Source: an uncultured Clostridia bacterium (GTDB lineage Bacteria > Bacillota > Clostridia > Oscillospirales > Acutalibacteraceae). From it: a DNA stretch of 64,000 nucleotides. The notes under the pieces are model-generated. The model worked only from the letters and a program-made list of their open reading frames with translations, was not told the DNA's origin and made no database searches. Positions 27,295 to 38,338 of the stretch are shown here, in pieces. Numbering within the stretch: the first letter of the stretch is position 1; each line of letters opens with the position of its first letter. The position numbers were made by a program, and so were the translations under genes. The stretch is from NCBI GenBank assembly GCA_944385105.1, contig CALWVR010000027.1, positions 179,209-243,208 on the forward strand. The letters are read 5' to 3'.

Positions 27295-28251
27295 TTAAAA
27301 TTTATAAAAATCATCAACAAACCAAATATTTGGAATATAGAATGTTTTTTTGTTTAAGTATTCAAGTATGCCAGAAGGGGAAATAAAGTCGAAGATTAGT
27401 TTATATGAATAAAGAGCTTGCCATTTGTAGCCTTTTTTCTTATTTATAGAGTTTTTACCATATTTTCCATCCCCAAGCAAAGGATGACCAATAGAGGACA
27501 TATGAGCTCTTATTTGATGAGTTCTACCGGTTAGGAGTTCAATTTCAAGTAAACTAAAACCTGGTTTTTCAGCTATAACGTTATACTTGGTTTTAATTAT
27601 TTTTGAATTTTTGGTGGGTTTACTGTGAATATATACTCGATTATTATTTTCATCTTTTTCTAGATATGCCTCTAGGATATCTTGCTTATTTTTTAAATGG
27701 GAATAGACTATACATAAGTAAAATTTTTTGATTTCTCTGTCTTTCATTTTCTGATTCAGAATACGAAGACTTTCAGAATTCTTAGCGGCAATTACAATGC
27801 CTCCCGTATTACGGTCTATCCTATTTACTAAAGATGGTGTAAAAGAATTTTCGTCTTTAGGATTATATTCCCCTTTACTGAATAGATAATGTTGTATTCT
27901 TGAAATTAAAGAATCAAAATGGTAATTTTCGTCTGGATGAACGATAAGCCCTGGTTTTTTATTTACAAGTAAAATGTTTGAGTCTTCATAAATAATATCA
28001 ATGTTTTTTGGAGCCTTGAGAAAATCATAAGGATCAAAAGAAGAAACAAGGAAGTCATCTTTTATATAAAGAGATAGAACGTCACCAACCTTAAGTTTTG
28101 TATCAGGCTTACAGCGTTTATTATTTAATTTTATATCTTTTTTTCTTATAGACTTATACAACATGGATTTCGGTAAATTTTTAAAAGATTTAATTAAAAA
28201 CTTATCCACCCTTTGATTAGAATCATTTTCTATAATATTTATTAATTTCAT
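27295..28251 (-). CDS. RluA-family 23S rRNA pseudouridine synthase
   Basis: 318 residues. Residues 1-70 form an S4 RNA-binding domain; the catalytic stretch RIDRNTGGIVIAAKN contains the active-site Asp (usual motif HRLDxxTSG, here with Asn, Ile and Gly changes). LLTGRTHQIRAHMSSIGHPLLGD is the second family motif. The HRLD to NRID change keeps the Asp, so activity is likely. It modifies 23S rRNA, as RluC or RluD do; the exact site is not readable. Single gene. Confidence 0.88.
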   Translation of the reverse strand: MKLINIIENDSNQRVDKFLIKSFKNLPKSMLYKSIRKKDIKLNNKRCKPDTKLKVGDVLSLYIKDDFLVSSFDPYDFLKAPKNIDIIYEDSNILLVNKKPGLIVHPDENYHFDSLISRIQHYLFSKGEYNPKDENSFTPSLVNRIDRNTGGIVIAAKNSESLRILNQKMKDREIKKFYLCIVYSHLKNKQDILEAYLEKDENNNRVYIHSKPTKNSKIIKTKYNVIAEKPGFSLLEIELLTGRTHQIRAHMSSIGHPLLGDGKYGKNSINKKKGYKWQALYSYKLIFDFISPSGILEYLNKKTFYIPNIWFVDDFYKF

Positions 28252-28415
28252 GAGCTAATATTCCTTTCTTATTACTAAAAATATATGCATAGTATAAATA
28301 ACTTACTATAATTATACCATTAATTTTATAATTTGAATACTTTCCAAATTTTTATATTTGTTATATAATATAAGGTGAACGTTTTATGAAATTTTGGTAC
28401 CAGGAGGTAAAACCT

Positions 28416-29096
28416 TTGCATGACGGACATAGAGACAGAATGAAGAAAAAATTCCTTAAATTTGGAGCTGATTCATTTGAAGAACACGAGCTTATAGAAA
28501 TGTTATTATATTATGGAATACCACGTGTAGACACAAATGAACTTGCACATAGGCTAATTAATGAATTTGGGAGCATCGCAGAATTATTTGATGCACCAAT
28601 TGAGAGTTTAATGAGAGTAAAAGGAGTAGGACAATCTTTAGCTGTTCTTATTAAGCTAACCTCTAAAATAAGTAGGCTATACGCTGAAAGCAAAAGTAAG
28701 ATTAAATATAGAGCTCCAACTAAGCAAGAATTAGGCCAATTAATATTAAGTAAGTTTGTTGGCAGAATAAAAGAACATATTTTATTGATACTTTTTAATA
28801 GTAGAGGAAAAATAATATTTTGTGAAATGATAGCTCAAGGGACTTTTACGTCAGTCGACATATATATAAGAAGAGTTTTAGAGCTAGCTTTAAGTTATAG
28901 TGCAACTATGGCTATCATTGCACATAATCATCCTAGTGGTATAGCTTTACCATCTAAGGCTGATCTAGCGCAAACTGCAAATTTAGTTGATGCGCTTAAA
29001 CATATTGACGTTAAATTGATTGATCATATTATTGTAGCTGATAATGATTATGTATCGATTTCGGAGAGTGATTTGAATGAACAATTATTTAAATAA
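28416..29096 (+). CDS. radC: RadC-family JAB/MPN protein
   Basis: 226 residues. TTG 28416 with AGGAGG 8 bases upstream is preferred to an ATG 10 codons earlier; homologues usually start near LHDGHRDRMKKKF. An N-terminal helix-hairpin-helix (VKGVGQSLAVLIKL) precedes the JAB domain with the metal motif AHNHPSG and nearby D (PSKADLAQ). RadC proteins bind zinc and have an unclear role; the old claim of RecA-linked repair is doubtful. It is the first gene of a tight unit with uvrB and uvrA, which suggests a DNA-related role. Confidence 0.9.
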   Translation: MHDGHRDRMKKKFLKFGADSFEEHELIEMLLYYGIPRVDTNELAHRLINEFGSIAELFDAPIESLMRVKGVGQSLAVLIKLTSKISRLYAESKSKIKYRAPTKQELGQLILSKFVGRIKEHILLILFNSRGKIIFCEMIAQGTFTSVDIYIRRVLELALSYSATMAIIAHNHPSGIALPSKADLAQTANLVDALKHIDVKLIDHIIVADNDYVSISESDLNEQLFK

Positions 29097-29108
29097 AGTG
29101 AGGTGCGT

Positions 29109-31064
29109 ATGAATTTTAAATTACACTCAAACTATAAGCCGATGGGAGACCAACCTAAGGCTATTTTAGAACTTGTGGATGGAATAAATAAAGGATATAA
29201 GGAACAGACGCTATTGGGAGTTACAGGCTCAGGAAAAACGTTTACAATGGCTAATGTTATAGAAAAGTTGAATAAACCAACTTTAGTATTAGCACATAAT
29301 AAGACTCTAGCAGCACAGTTATGCTCTGAATTCAGGGAATTTTTCCCTGAAAATGCTGTAGAGTATTTTGTGTCTTATTATGACTATTATCAACCAGAGG
29401 CATATATCCCAACTACTGATACTTATATCGAAAAAGACTCTGCAATTAATGAAGAAATAGATAAGCTTAGACACTCGGCAACTTCAGCGCTTTCTGAACG
29501 ACGAGATGTTATTATAGTGGCAAGTGTTTCATGCATATATAGTTTGGGTAATCCTATAGACTATCGTACTATGGTAATATCACTAAGACCTGGCATGCAA
29601 AAAGGAAGAGATGAACTTTTAAAGAAGTTAGTTTTGTTACAGTATGAGAGAAATGATGTCAACCTTACGAGGAATAAATTTAGAGTTAGGGGAGATGTTG
29701 TAGAGATATTTCCAGCTATGTCGAATGACACTATTATAAGAGTAGAGTTTTTTGGAGATGAAATAGATCGTATTAGCGAAATTAATTCTTTAACTGGAGA
29801 AGTTAAAAGTGTTATTAAACACGTTGCAATATATCCTGCTTCTCACTATATAGTGCCACAAGAAAAACTAAGAAAAGCTATAATCAATATTGAAAATGAG
29901 TTAAAAGAAAGGCTTGAATTTTTTAGACTAAATGATAAATTTTTGGAAGCACAAAGGTTAGAACAACGAACTAGATATGATATGGAAATGCTAGAAGAGA
30001 TAGGATTTTGTAAGGGAATAGAAAACTATTCAAGAATTTTATCGGGTCGTGATAAGGGTGAACAACCTTTTACTTTGCTAGACTACTTTCCCAAAGATTT
30101 TCTTATGTTTATTGACGAATCGCATGTTACGCTTCCGCAAGTTAGAGCTATGTATGCAGGAGATAAGGCTAGAAAGGGCAGTCTTATAGACTATGGTTTT
30201 AGATTGCCGTCTGCCTATGATAATAGGCCATTACGTTATGATGAATTTTATAGTAAAATAAATCAGGCTATATTTGTTAGTGCAACACCAGGAGACTTTG
30301 AAATGGAGAAGAGTGCTCGAATTGTTGAACAAGTTATTAGACCTACAGGACTTGTAGATCCTGAGGTTATTGTTAAGCCTGTAGATGGGCAGATAGATGA
30401 TTTGATAGGCCAAATTAATAGTAGGGTGAAGAAAAATGAAAGAGTACTCATTACGACGTTGACGAAAAAAATGGCAGAAGACTTAACAGCGTATCTTAAA
30501 GAAGTTAATATACAAGTTAAATATATGCATTACTCTATAGATACTGTTGAAAGAATGGAGATAGTAAGAGGATTAAGACTTGGAGAATTTGACGTTTTAG
30601 TCGGGATAAACTTATTAAGAGAAGGGCTAGATATACCAGAGGTATCTTTAGTTGCTATATTAGATGCCGATAAGCAGGGATTTTTAAGATCAGATAGGTC
30701 ATTGATACAGATAATAGGAAGGGCTGCAAGGAATGCGAATGGACAAGTAATAATGTATGCTGATGAAGTGACTCCTTCTATGGAAAAAGCAATAAAAGAA
30801 ACGGAAAGAAGAAGAAGAATACAACTAGAATATAATGCAAAGAATGGTATAGTTCCGAAGACGATAGTTAAGAAGGTTTCAGATGTGCTTGAAATATCGA
30901 CACATTCAAGTGATGATCTTAAAAAGAGTAAGCAACTGAATAAGGCACAAAAGAACAAACTTATTTTAGAATTAGAGAATGAAATGAAAGCGGCAGCAAA
31001 ACTTTTAGAGTTTGAGCATGCTGCATTTTTAAGGGATAAAATACGTGAGCTGAAGGGTAATTAA
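29109..31064 (+). CDS. uvrB: Excinuclease ABC subunit B
   Basis: 651 residues; ATG 29109 is favoured over GTG 29103 because AGGTG sits just upstream. It has Walker A GVTGSGKT, the beta-hairpin [21 protein letters not shown], the helicase motif [17 protein letters not shown] and a C-terminal UVR coiled coil. UvrB verifies lesions and loads UvrC in nucleotide excision repair. It lies between radC and uvrA with gaps of about 12 bases. Confidence 0.98.
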   Translation: MNFKLHSNYKPMGDQPKAILELVDGINKGYKEQTLLGVTGSGKTFTMANVIEKLNKPTLVLAHNKTLAAQLCSEFREFFPENAVEYFVSYYDYYQPEAYIPTTDTYIEKDSAINEEIDKLRHSATSALSERRDVIIVASVSCIYSLGNPIDYRTMVISLRPGMQKGRDELLKKLVLLQYERNDVNLTRNKFRVRGDVVEIFPAMSNDTIIRVEFFGDEIDRISEINSLTGEVKSVIKHVAIYPASHYIVPQEKLRKAIINIENELKERLEFFRLNDKFLEAQRLEQRTRYDMEMLEEIGFCKGIENYSRILSGRDKGEQPFTLLDYFPKDFLMFIDESHVTLPQVRAMYAGDKARKGSLIDYGFRLPSAYDNRPLRYDEFYSKINQAIFVSATPGDFEMEKSARIVEQVIRPTGLVDPEVIVKPVDGQIDDLIGQINSRVKKNERVLITTLTKKMAEDLTAYLKEVNIQVKYMHYSIDTVERMEIVRGLRLGEFDVLVGINLLREGLDIPEVSLVAILDADKQGFLRSDRSLIQIIGRAARNANGQVIMYADEVTPSMEKAIKETERRRRIQLEYNAKNGIVPKTIVKKVSDVLEISTHSSDDLKKSKQLNKAQKNKLILELENEMKAAAKLLEFEHAAFLRDKIRELKGN

Positions 31065-31075
31065 GGAGGGAAAAT

Positions 31076-33913
31076 TTGTCTAATAGTAAAATATATATTA
31101 AAGGAGCAAATGAACATAACTTAAAAAATGTAGATTTAGAAATACCAAGAGATAAGCTGGTTGTTTTTACGGGACTTTCTGGATCTGGAAAATCATCTTT
31201 AGCATTTGATACAATATATGCTGAAGGACAGAGGCGGTATGTAGAGTCATTGTCATCATATGCAAGACAGTTTTTAGGACAGATGGAAAAGCCTGCTGTT
31301 GAGTATATTGAGGGTCTGTCGCCGGCTGTATCGATAGACCAGAAAACAACATCTAAGAACCCAAGATCAACAGTTGGAACAGTAACAGAGATATATGACT
31401 ATCTAAGACTTCTATATGCAAGTATAGGTGTTCCTCATTGCCCTATATGTGGTAAAGAAATAAAGCAACAGACAGTTGATCAAATAGTTAATAGGATAAT
31501 GAATTTTGAAGAAGGAACAAAAATACAAATTTTGTCTCCTATTGTTAAGGGGAAAAAAGGACAACATGTAAAAGTACTTGAATCAGCGAGGAAAAATGGA
31601 TATGTTAGAGTTAGAGTGGATGGGGATATACGTGACTTATCAGAAGAGATTAGGCTTGAAAAAAATAAAAAGCACTCAATTGATATAATTGTAGATAGAC
31701 TTGTAATTAAAGAAGAAATACGTTCACGATTATCAGACTCAATAGAAACAGCTGGAGGACTGTCTAATGGTCTTATTCTAGTAAATGTATTAAGTAACAA
31801 CGAAGATATATTATTTTCTCAAAATTATGCTTGTCCTGATCATGGCATTAGTATGGATGAATTAACTCCTAGAATGTTTTCGTTTAACAATCCATATGGT
31901 GCATGTAAGAAATGTACGGGTCTTGGAAAGTTTATGAAAATTGATGCCGATATTATAATGCCAGATAAAAGTCTTTCAATTAATCAAGGTGGAATAAAGG
32001 CAAGTGGATGGTCCGCGGAAAAAGGAAGCATTGCTATGATGTACTATAAAGCCTTATCAGAAAAGTACAATTTTTCATTAGATACCCCTATAAATGAACT
32101 TTCAAATGATGTGATTGAAATACTATTGTATGGAACTAAAGGTGAACGCTTTAAGGTTGTTAGGGAGAGTAAGAACGCTAAATTTTCTTATAATGCTAGC
32201 TTTGAGGGTATAATAAATAACCTTGAAAGAAGATATAGGGAATCACAGAGCAGTATTATGAAGGAAGACTTAGAATCTTACATGAGTACAGTTTTATGTG
32301 ATGAATGTAAGGGACGTAGGTTGTCGAAAGAAAGCTTAAGTGTTACAGTTGGTGGAATTAATATAAGTGAATTATGTGATAAATCAGTTGCACAGATTTT
32401 AGACTTCATTAATGAGCTTGACTTGAGTGAGAAGGAAAGACTTATATCATCTGAGATCTTAAAAGAGATAAAAGAAAGGCTAGGTTTTCTTAAAAATGTG
32501 GGGCTAGAATACCTTACGCTATCGAGAGAATCAGGGACGTTGTCTGGTGGAGAAAGTCAAAGGATAAGGCTAGCGACACAAATTGGCTCATCATTAATGG
32601 GTGTTTTGTATGTATTGGATGAACCCAGTATAGGTTTACATCAAAGGGACAATGATAAGCTTTTAGAAACTTTAAAGAGACTGAGAGATATAGGAAATAC
32701 TGTTATAGTTGTAGAGCATGATGAAGATACAATGTATGCTGCCGATTATATTGTAGATATAGGTCCTGGTGCTGGGATACACGGTGGGGAAATTATTTGC
32801 TGTGGAAATGTAGAAAAAATAAAAGAATGTGAAAGATCAATAACAGGTCAGTATTTAAGTGGCAAAAAGGAAATTTTAGTTCCTTCTACGCGTAGGGAGG
32901 GGAATGGTAATAAACTTAGAATTTTGGGTGCTAAGCAAAATAATTTAAAGAACATAGATGTTGATATTCCTCTTGGCAAGTTTATTTGTGTGACTGGAGT
33001 ATCAGGTTCTGGAAAGTCTTCTCTTATAAATGAAATTCTTTATAAATGTCTAGCTTTAAGGTTAAATGGTTCCAAATATAGACAAGGGCAATACAAAGAC
33101 ATAGAAGGGATAGAGTATTTAGATAAAGTTATAAACATTGATCAATCTCCAATAGGAAGAACCCCTAGGTCGAATCCTGCAACTTATACAGGGGTATTTA
33201 CTGATATAAGAGAACTTTTTGCGTCGACCAATGAAGCTAAGATGAAAGGCTTTAGTTGTGGAAGGTTTTCATTTAATGTTAGAGGTGGAAGATGTGAGGC
33301 TTGCCAGGGAGATGGAGTCTTAAAAATAGAAATGCACTTTTTACCTGATGTATATGTACCTTGTGATGTCTGCAAAGGAAAGAGATATAACCATGAAACA
33401 TTAGAGGTAAAATATAAAGGAAAAAATATTTATGATGTACTTGAGATGACTGTGGAAGAAGGAGCGGAGTTTTTTTCTAATATTCCTAAAATTTCTAGAA
33501 AGTTAAAAACTTTGTGTGATGTAGGGCTTAGTTATATTAAACTTGGACAGGCTGCTACGACTTTATCAGGTGGTGAAGCACAGAGAGTAAAATTAGCTAC
33601 TGAACTTTCAAAGAGGCCCACAGGCAAGACTATATATATTCTTGATGAGCCTACAACAGGTTTACACACAGCGGATGTGCATAGACTAATAGATGTGCTT
33701 CATAAGCTTGTTGATGCAAAAAATACTGTATTGGTAATAGAACATAATTTAGACTTAATAAAAACAGCTGATCATATTATAGACTTAGGACCAGAGGGCG
33801 GAAATAAGGGAGGCTATATAGTTGCTAGCGGAACGCCGGAAGAAGTAAGTAGGGTAAGAAAATCATATACAGGGATGTATTTAAAAAAGTTTTTAAATAA
33901 AAATAAAAATTAA
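31076..33913 (+). CDS. uvrA: Excinuclease ABC subunit A
   Basis: 945 residues from TTG with AGGAGGGA upstream. Two ABC modules: Walker [10 protein letters not shown] near residue 30 and GVSGSGKSS in the second half, with signatures [12 protein letters not shown] and [12 protein letters not shown]. Zinc-binding pairs include CPICGK and CEACQGDG. It finds bulky DNA damage and hands it to UvrB, encoded 11 bases upstream. uvrC is not in the window. Confidence 0.98.
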   Translation: MSNSKIYIKGANEHNLKNVDLEIPRDKLVVFTGLSGSGKSSLAFDTIYAEGQRRYVESLSSYARQFLGQMEKPAVEYIEGLSPAVSIDQKTTSKNPRSTVGTVTEIYDYLRLLYASIGVPHCPICGKEIKQQTVDQIVNRIMNFEEGTKIQILSPIVKGKKGQHVKVLESARKNGYVRVRVDGDIRDLSEEIRLEKNKKHSIDIIVDRLVIKEEIRSRLSDSIETAGGLSNGLILVNVLSNNEDILFSQNYACPDHGISMDELTPRMFSFNNPYGACKKCTGLGKFMKIDADIIMPDKSLSINQGGIKASGWSAEKGSIAMMYYKALSEKYNFSLDTPINELSNDVIEILLYGTKGERFKVVRESKNAKFSYNASFEGIINNLERRYRESQSSIMKEDLESYMSTVLCDECKGRRLSKESLSVTVGGINISELCDKSVAQILDFINELDLSEKERLISSEILKEIKERLGFLKNVGLEYLTLSRESGTLSGGESQRIRLATQIGSSLMGVLYVLDEPSIGLHQRDNDKLLETLKRLRDIGNTVIVVEHDEDTMYAADYIVDIGPGAGIHGGEIICCGNVEKIKECERSITGQYLSGKKEILVPSTRREGNGNKLRILGAKQNNLKNIDVDIPLGKFICVTGVSGSGKSSLINEILYKCLALRLNGSKYRQGQYKDIEGIEYLDKVINIDQSPIGRTPRSNPATYTGVFTDIRELFASTNEAKMKGFSCGRFSFNVRGGRCEACQGDGVLKIEMHFLPDVYVPCDVCKGKRYNHETLEVKYKGKNIYDVLEMTVEEGAEFFSNIPKISRKLKTLCDVGLSYIKLGQAATTLSGGEAQRVKLATELSKRPTGKTIYILDEPTTGLHTADVHRLIDVLHKLVDAKNTVLVIEHNLDLIKTADHIIDLGPEGGNKGGYIVASGTPEEVSRVRKSYTGMYLKKFLNKNKN

Positions 33914-33974
33914 CATATTGTTAATTAAAATAAGTCATAGAAGGTATAAAATAAAATAAAAAAGAGGTTTCTGC

Positions 33975-34853
33975 ATGTTTGGGTATATTAAACCATACAA
34001 ACCTGATATGAAAATAAAAGAATATGAAGTTTATAAGTCTATTTATTGTAGCGTATGTAAATGTTTAAATAAAGAATTTGGAATGTTATCAAAATTATTT
34101 CTTAGCTATGACTGCGCTTTTTTAGCATTATTTTTAATGTCCTTAGAAGATAATGAATTTATGGTAAGAAAGGAAAAGTGTGTTTGTAATTACTTTAAAA
34201 GGTGTAATTTTTTAGATATAAATGATTCCATACGCTTTTCTTCTGCTGCATTAGTTATTATGACATATTATAAGATTTTAGATGATATAAGTGACGATGG
34301 ATCTTTAAAAAAGGTTATAAAATATCCTTTAATATTATTTATATTAGGAGCTTATAAAAAAGCAAAGAAGCTTTATCCTGAAATAGATAATATAGTTTCT
34401 TTTTATATAAATGAACAGCGGAATGTTGAAAGTATGATGTATGGTGGACTAGATAAATCTGCTGATTCTACAGCTGGTATGTTGTCAGATATAATTTGCT
34501 TGAGGATTAAAGATGAGAAGCAAAAAAGGATTGCTAAGGAGCTTTTTTATTTTCTAGGTAGATGGATCTATTTAATTGATGCGGCTGACGATTTTGATGA
34601 AGATAAGAAGAATAGTAATTTTAATCCTTTTGTAAATGAAATGCTAGATAAAAATATGTCAAAGAGCCAGAATAAAGAATATATGAACTCAGTCTTAAAC
34701 CAAACGGTTGCAAGAATTATATCAACTTATAGCTTATTAAATATAAAGAACTTTAAACCAATTTTAGATAATATAATTCTTTTAGGCTTTGGTGAAATGC
34801 AAAGAAATGTCATATTTTTGAAAGAGAGGGTAAGAGATGAAAGATCCATATAA
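33975..34853 (+). CDS. DUF5685-family protein
   Basis: 292 residues. The N-terminal MFGYIKPYKPDMKIKE and the Cys pattern SIYCSVCKCL and KCVCNYFKRCNF are typical of DUF5685. The rest is helical (FGYLGRW-like core GRWIYLIDAADDFDEDKK). The Cys residues may bind a metal. No membrane helix is clear. The stop overlaps the J-domain gene by 17 bases, so the two are coupled, and a membrane protein gene follows. Function is not described; the neighbour suggests a chaperone-linked job. Confidence 0.75.
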   Translation: MFGYIKPYKPDMKIKEYEVYKSIYCSVCKCLNKEFGMLSKLFLSYDCAFLALFLMSLEDNEFMVRKEKCVCNYFKRCNFLDINDSIRFSSAALVIMTYYKILDDISDDGSLKKVIKYPLILFILGAYKKAKKLYPEIDNIVSFYINEQRNVESMMYGGLDKSADSTAGMLSDIICLRIKDEKQKRIAKELFYFLGRWIYLIDAADDFDEDKKNSNFNPFVNEMLDKNMSKSQNKEYMNSVLNQTVARIISTYSLLNIKNFKPILDNIILLGFGEMQRNVIFLKERVRDERSI

Positions 34854-35451
34854 TGTGCTAGGAATTGATAGGAATGCGACAGATGAAGAAGTAAAAAGTG
34901 CATACAGAAATCTTGCTAAAAAATATCATCCGGATAATTATGTGGACAGTAATGTTGCAGATATAGCTTCTGAGAAGATGAAAGAGATTAATGAAGCTTA
35001 TGATAGGATCATAAACGATAGAAGAAATATGGGAAATTATTATAGTAATTCTCATCAAGAAGACTATGGAAATGCAAGTGGAAACTATATTGATGTTAGA
35101 AATTTAATAATTAATGGAAGAATAGATGATGCGGACCAAATTCTTATGGGAGTGCCAGAACTTTCGAGAGATGCAGAATGGTATTTCTTGAAGGGTTCAA
35201 TACTTTATAAAAAGGGTTGGCTTGAAGAAGCATACAAAAATTTCTCTATAGCTCATAGTAAAGAACCTTATAATAAGGAGTATCAAATGGCATTTAATCG
35301 AGTAAGCCGGCAAAGGAGAGGGGAATTTGGAGGATACAATATGAATACTTACCCGGGAGCAGGATGCAGTGGTTGTAATATTTGTACTTCATTGCTATGT
35401 GCCGACTGCTGTTGTGAGTGTATGGGTTCAGACTTTATAAGATGTTGCTAG
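34837..35451 (+). CDS. J-domain protein with TPR-like middle and Cys-rich tail
   Basis: 204 residues. Residues 1-70 form a J-domain with YNVLGIDRNATDEEVKSAYR and the essential HPD in KKYHPDNY, so it should stimulate a DnaK-type Hsp70. The middle (DVRNLIINGRIDDADQIL to AFNRVS) resembles TPR helices. The last ~35 residues hold about ten Cys (CSGCNIC, CADCCCEC), which may bind metal or form a membrane-associated patch. The start lies inside the upstream DUF5685 gene. Confidence 0.85.
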   Translation: MKDPYNVLGIDRNATDEEVKSAYRNLAKKYHPDNYVDSNVADIASEKMKEINEAYDRIINDRRNMGNYYSNSHQEDYGNASGNYIDVRNLIINGRIDDADQILMGVPELSRDAEWYFLKGSILYKKGWLEEAYKNFSIAHSKEPYNKEYQMAFNRVSRQRRGEFGGYNMNTYPGAGCSGCNICTSLLCADCCCECMGSDFIRCC

Positions 35452-35476
35452 ATAAGTATACTGGAGAGTGTTTTAA

Positions 35477-36013
35477 TTGAATAGAGTCTTAAAAGTTACG
35501 GTATGTGCGGTGATTACTGCAATTAGTACAGTTATCATGCTACTTACATCAGTAATACCGGTAGGGACTTATGCACTTCCGGCTATTGCAGGTGCTACTA
35601 TAATACCTTTAATTACGGATATAAGTAAAAAGTGGGCATTTGCTTCGTTTGCTGTTTCTTCCGTATTGTCCTTATTTTTAGCTGGTGATAAAGAAGCTGT
35701 TTTTTTGTTTATATTATTTTTTGGCTATTATCCTATTATGAAATCGATTATTGAATCAGTCGAACTAAAAATAATAATGTTTATTTTAAAATTATTAATA
35801 TTTAATGTAGCGGTTATAATATCGTATTTTTTGGCTTTTAAAATATTGGGGTTACCTAGTGATTCGTTTACGATTATGGGGGTAAACTTGCCGCTTCTAT
35901 TTTTAATAATTGGGAATGCGGTGTTTTTACTTTATGATTATGCACTGACTACGGTTAAACAAGCTTATGTTATTAGACTTAGACCTTATTTATTTAAAAT
36001 ATTAAAAAAATAA
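35477..36013 (+). CDS. Small polytopic membrane protein of the DUF5685/J-domain operon
   Basis: 178 residues from TTG with GGAGAG upstream, with about five hydrophobic helices. The VIPVGTYALPAIAGATIIPLI segment and helix pattern resemble ECF transporter S-component-like proteins or the related DUF2232 set, but I see no diagnostic ligand motif. It follows the J-domain gene by 25 bases and precedes a terminator. It may be a client or anchor of the J-domain protein. Confidence 0.6.
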   Translation: MNRVLKVTVCAVITAISTVIMLLTSVIPVGTYALPAIAGATIIPLITDISKKWAFASFAVSSVLSLFLAGDKEAVFLFILFFGYYPIMKSIIESVELKIIMFILKLLIFNVAVIISYFLAFKILGLPSDSFTIMGVNLPLLFLIIGNAVFLLYDYALTTVKQAYVIRLRPYLFKILKK

Positions 36014-36014
36014 A

Positions 36015-36053
36015 GAGCTAATTACTTTATATAATTTATATAGTAATTAGCTC
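36015..36053. terminator. Bidirectional terminator of the J-domain operon and the Cys-rich gene
   Basis: Perfect 12-bp stem GAGCTAATTACT / AGTAATTAGCTC between two convergent genes. Confidence 0.8.
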
Positions 36054-36066
36054 ATTATATTTATCT

Positions 36067-36423
36067 TTAAAAGTCAGATGATATTTCTTTGAAATCGTGG
36101 CATTTGCAGATATTATGACAGGTAGCTTCGCCACAATCAATTACAGCTTTGCCTACAGTAGCAGTTGCCCCGAAGTCAACAGGCACTTCCACGCATACTT
36201 CCTGACTTATTGTAAAGTTGCAAACTCCATTTATAGTTCCATGACAAGTATCAGAATCAGGTTTTATTATAGGATTGCCTTTGCAGTAAGTTGTAGTTTT
36301 TCCAGGCTTTGCAAATGGTCTAATTGTTACAGGAACGCAAACTGTAGCACTTTGATATCCTGTAGCAGGACAGGTTTTATCTTTCTTTTGACCTTCTGAT
36401 TTAAACTCTTGATTATCTAACAT
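36067..36423 (-). CDS. Cys-rich protein, possibly spore- or surface-associated
   Basis: 118 residues. ATG 36423 lies downstream of AAAGGGG and is preferred to a TTG seven codons earlier. No signal peptide. The start is charged, followed by CPATGYQSATVCVPVTIRPF and a Cys-rich rest ending in GEATCHNICKCHDF. This last part, and the preceding VEVPVDFGATATVGK, match the pattern of the larger Cys-rich protein at 38743 (see findings). Such proteins occur in clostridial spore coats or as exported matrix proteins, but no diagnostic family is certain. Confidence 0.6.
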   Translation of the reverse strand: MLDNQEFKSEGQKKDKTCPATGYQSATVCVPVTIRPFAKPGKTTTYCKGNPIIKPDSDTCHGTINGVCNFTISQEVCVEVPVDFGATATVGKAVIDCGEATCHNICKCHDFKEISSDF

Positions 36424-36739
36424 AGATTTATTTTCCCCTTTCAAATTAAGCTCTTTTAATAATATGCAGATTTAAATAAAAGTGTGAATAAGGATAAGTT
36501 TATAGAAAAAGCGTGAAAATTCAACTGAAATATCAATAAATAATGAAAACTTGGATGTGAAATGAGCATTTTTTCTAAAAAAATACATAATTATTGAATA
36601 TAAGTTCCATTGATTTATGTAAATTTTTAGATTATAATTAAGGTAATGTTGTATATACATTACTAAAATTTTATCTATTGGGGACAGTTTTTAAACTTTA
36701 TATTAATTAGCAAAAAGAGATTCATTTTAAGGAGGAATT
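36424..36739. other. Upstream region of sdaAB, no gene seen
   Basis: About 316 AT-rich bases between the divergent Cys-rich gene and sdaAB. No convincing coding frame, riboswitch or repeat. The promoters of both genes must lie here. Confidence 0.35.
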
Positions 36740-37405
36740 ATGGGTAGAGGATTATTTGGAATATTAGGGCCATCTATGATAGGACCTTCAAGTTCACATA
36801 CAGCAGGAGCTGTTAGAATAGGGAGGATGTGTCGTTCAGTTGCAAGGGGAGATATAGCAGCAGCAACATTTTTCTTACATGGATCTTTTGCTCAAACATA
36901 TAAAGGACATGGGACAGATAGAGCTTTGGTTGGTGGACTTTTGGGAATGAATACGGATGATGAAAGAATTATAAATTCTTTAGAACTTGCTAAAAAAGAA
37001 AATATGAAAATTCAGTTTTTGCCAACAAATTTGGGAAATTACCATCCTAATACAGTTCGAGCGGAGATGGTGAATAAGAATGGAGATACTTGTAACCTAA
37101 TTGCTTCATCTATTGGTGGAGGAGAGATACAAATTATATCAGTTAATGGATTTCCGGCTAATATTTCAGGGATTTATGATGCCTTGATTATTAGGCATAT
37201 GGATAAGGTTGGTATGATAAGTAAAATTGCAGCTTTATTTGAAAAAAATAAACTGAATATAGTTTCGTTATATAATAATCGTGAAAGTAAGGGTAAAATT
37301 GCAATAACTATTATAGAAATAGATGGTGATGTACCGGAATATTTAGCAGATTTGGTATCTAAGATTGATGGAATACTATCTATTTCGGTAGTAAACAAGA
37401 TATAG
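36740..37405 (+). CDS. sdaAB: L-serine dehydratase, beta subunit
   Basis: 221 residues. It opens GILGPSMIGPSSSHTAGAVRIG, which contains the conserved family motif GPSSSHTAGA. The C-terminal ~75 residues form an ACT domain (KVGMISKIAALFEKNKLNIVSLY). With the alpha subunit it makes pyruvate and ammonia from serine. Start AAGGAGG-ATG is canonical. The alpha gene follows 12 bases later. Confidence 0.95.
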   Translation: MGRGLFGILGPSMIGPSSSHTAGAVRIGRMCRSVARGDIAAATFFLHGSFAQTYKGHGTDRALVGGLLGMNTDDERIINSLELAKKENMKIQFLPTNLGNYHPNTVRAEMVNKNGDTCNLIASSIGGGEIQIISVNGFPANISGIYDALIIRHMDKVGMISKIAALFEKNKLNIVSLYNNRESKGKIAITIIEIDGDVPEYLADLVSKIDGILSISVVNKI

Positions 37406-37417
37406 GGAGCTATTAAA

Positions 37418-38290
37418 ATGTATAACAATGCTAATGAATTAAAATTACTATGTAGAGAGCAAGGTAAGCGCATTTCTGATGTAGCGATAGAAATAGAAGC
37501 AATGGAAAATGAAATTACGGTAGAAGAGGTAAGAGCAAAGTTTGAGAAATTTATAGACATTATGAATGTAGCATGCCATAAAACATTAAATAAGGCTATT
37601 CCATCTATTAGTGGTCTTACTTCAGGGGATGCTAAAAAGCTGAATGATTACATAGAGAAAAAGCAGAATTTATGTTCAGACCATGCCTTAAAAGGTGTAG
37701 CTTTTGCCCTTTCTTGCTTTGAAGTTAATACATCTATGGGAAGGATAGTGGCAGCCCCTACTGCTGGATCGTGTGGAATTGTGCCAGCTTGTATATTTGT
37801 AGTAGCAGACAAAATTAATGCAAATAAAGATGCTGTTATAGATGCATTTGCTACTGCTTCGGCGGTTGGCTCTATTATAGAAAAAAATGCTACTTTATCT
37901 GGTGCAGAAGGAGGGTGTCAAGCAGAATGTGGAAGTGCTTCTGCTATGGCAGCAGCAGCTGTAGTTGAGATGAGAGGTGGTACTATTGACCAATCTTTTC
38001 ACGCAGCTTCTATGACCCTTAAGAATGTAATGGGCCAGGTGTGTGACCCAATTGCAGGGCTTGTAGAGGTTCCTTGTGCAAAGAGAAATGCAATTGGTGT
38101 TGTAAATGCTTTGCTATGTGTTGATTTGGCTCTAGCTGGAATAAAGAGTTTTGTACCTTTTGATGAGGTGGTCGCTGCAATGTATGAGGTTGGAAAATCT
38201 TTACCGTGTGAACTTAGAGAAACGGGGCTAGGAGGCCTTGCTGGAACTCCAACTGGTATAGCTATAAGAAAGAAAATATTTGGAAAATAA
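37418..38290 (+). CDS. sdaAA: L-serine dehydratase, alpha subunit (4Fe-4S)
   Basis: 290 residues. Cys residues for the [4Fe-4S] cluster are visible in GSCGIVPACIF, EGGCQAECGSAS, VCDPIAGLVEVPCAKRN. It is the catalytic iron-sulfur subunit of the two-subunit oxygen-sensitive enzyme of anaerobic Firmicutes. It is coupled to sdaAB and ends in a strong terminator. Fe-S supply fits the nifSU genes. Confidence 0.96.
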   Translation: MYNNANELKLLCREQGKRISDVAIEIEAMENEITVEEVRAKFEKFIDIMNVACHKTLNKAIPSISGLTSGDAKKLNDYIEKKQNLCSDHALKGVAFALSCFEVNTSMGRIVAAPTAGSCGIVPACIFVVADKINANKDAVIDAFATASAVGSIIEKNATLSGAEGGCQAECGSASAMAAAAVVEMRGGTIDQSFHAASMTLKNVMGQVCDPIAGLVEVPCAKRNAIGVVNALLCVDLALAGIKSFVPFDEVVAAMYEVGKSLPCELRETGLGGLAGTPTGIAIRKKIFGK

Positions 38291-38332
38291 AACTAAGGCT
38301 TGCAGACTATAATGTTCGCAAGCCTTAGTTTT
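38289..38332. terminator. Bidirectional terminator of sdaAB-sdaAA
   Basis: Perfect 15-bp stem AAAACTAAGGCTTGC / GCAAGCCTTAGTTTT with a 14-base loop. The next gene converges. Confidence 0.9.
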
Positions 38333-38338
38333 GTTAAA

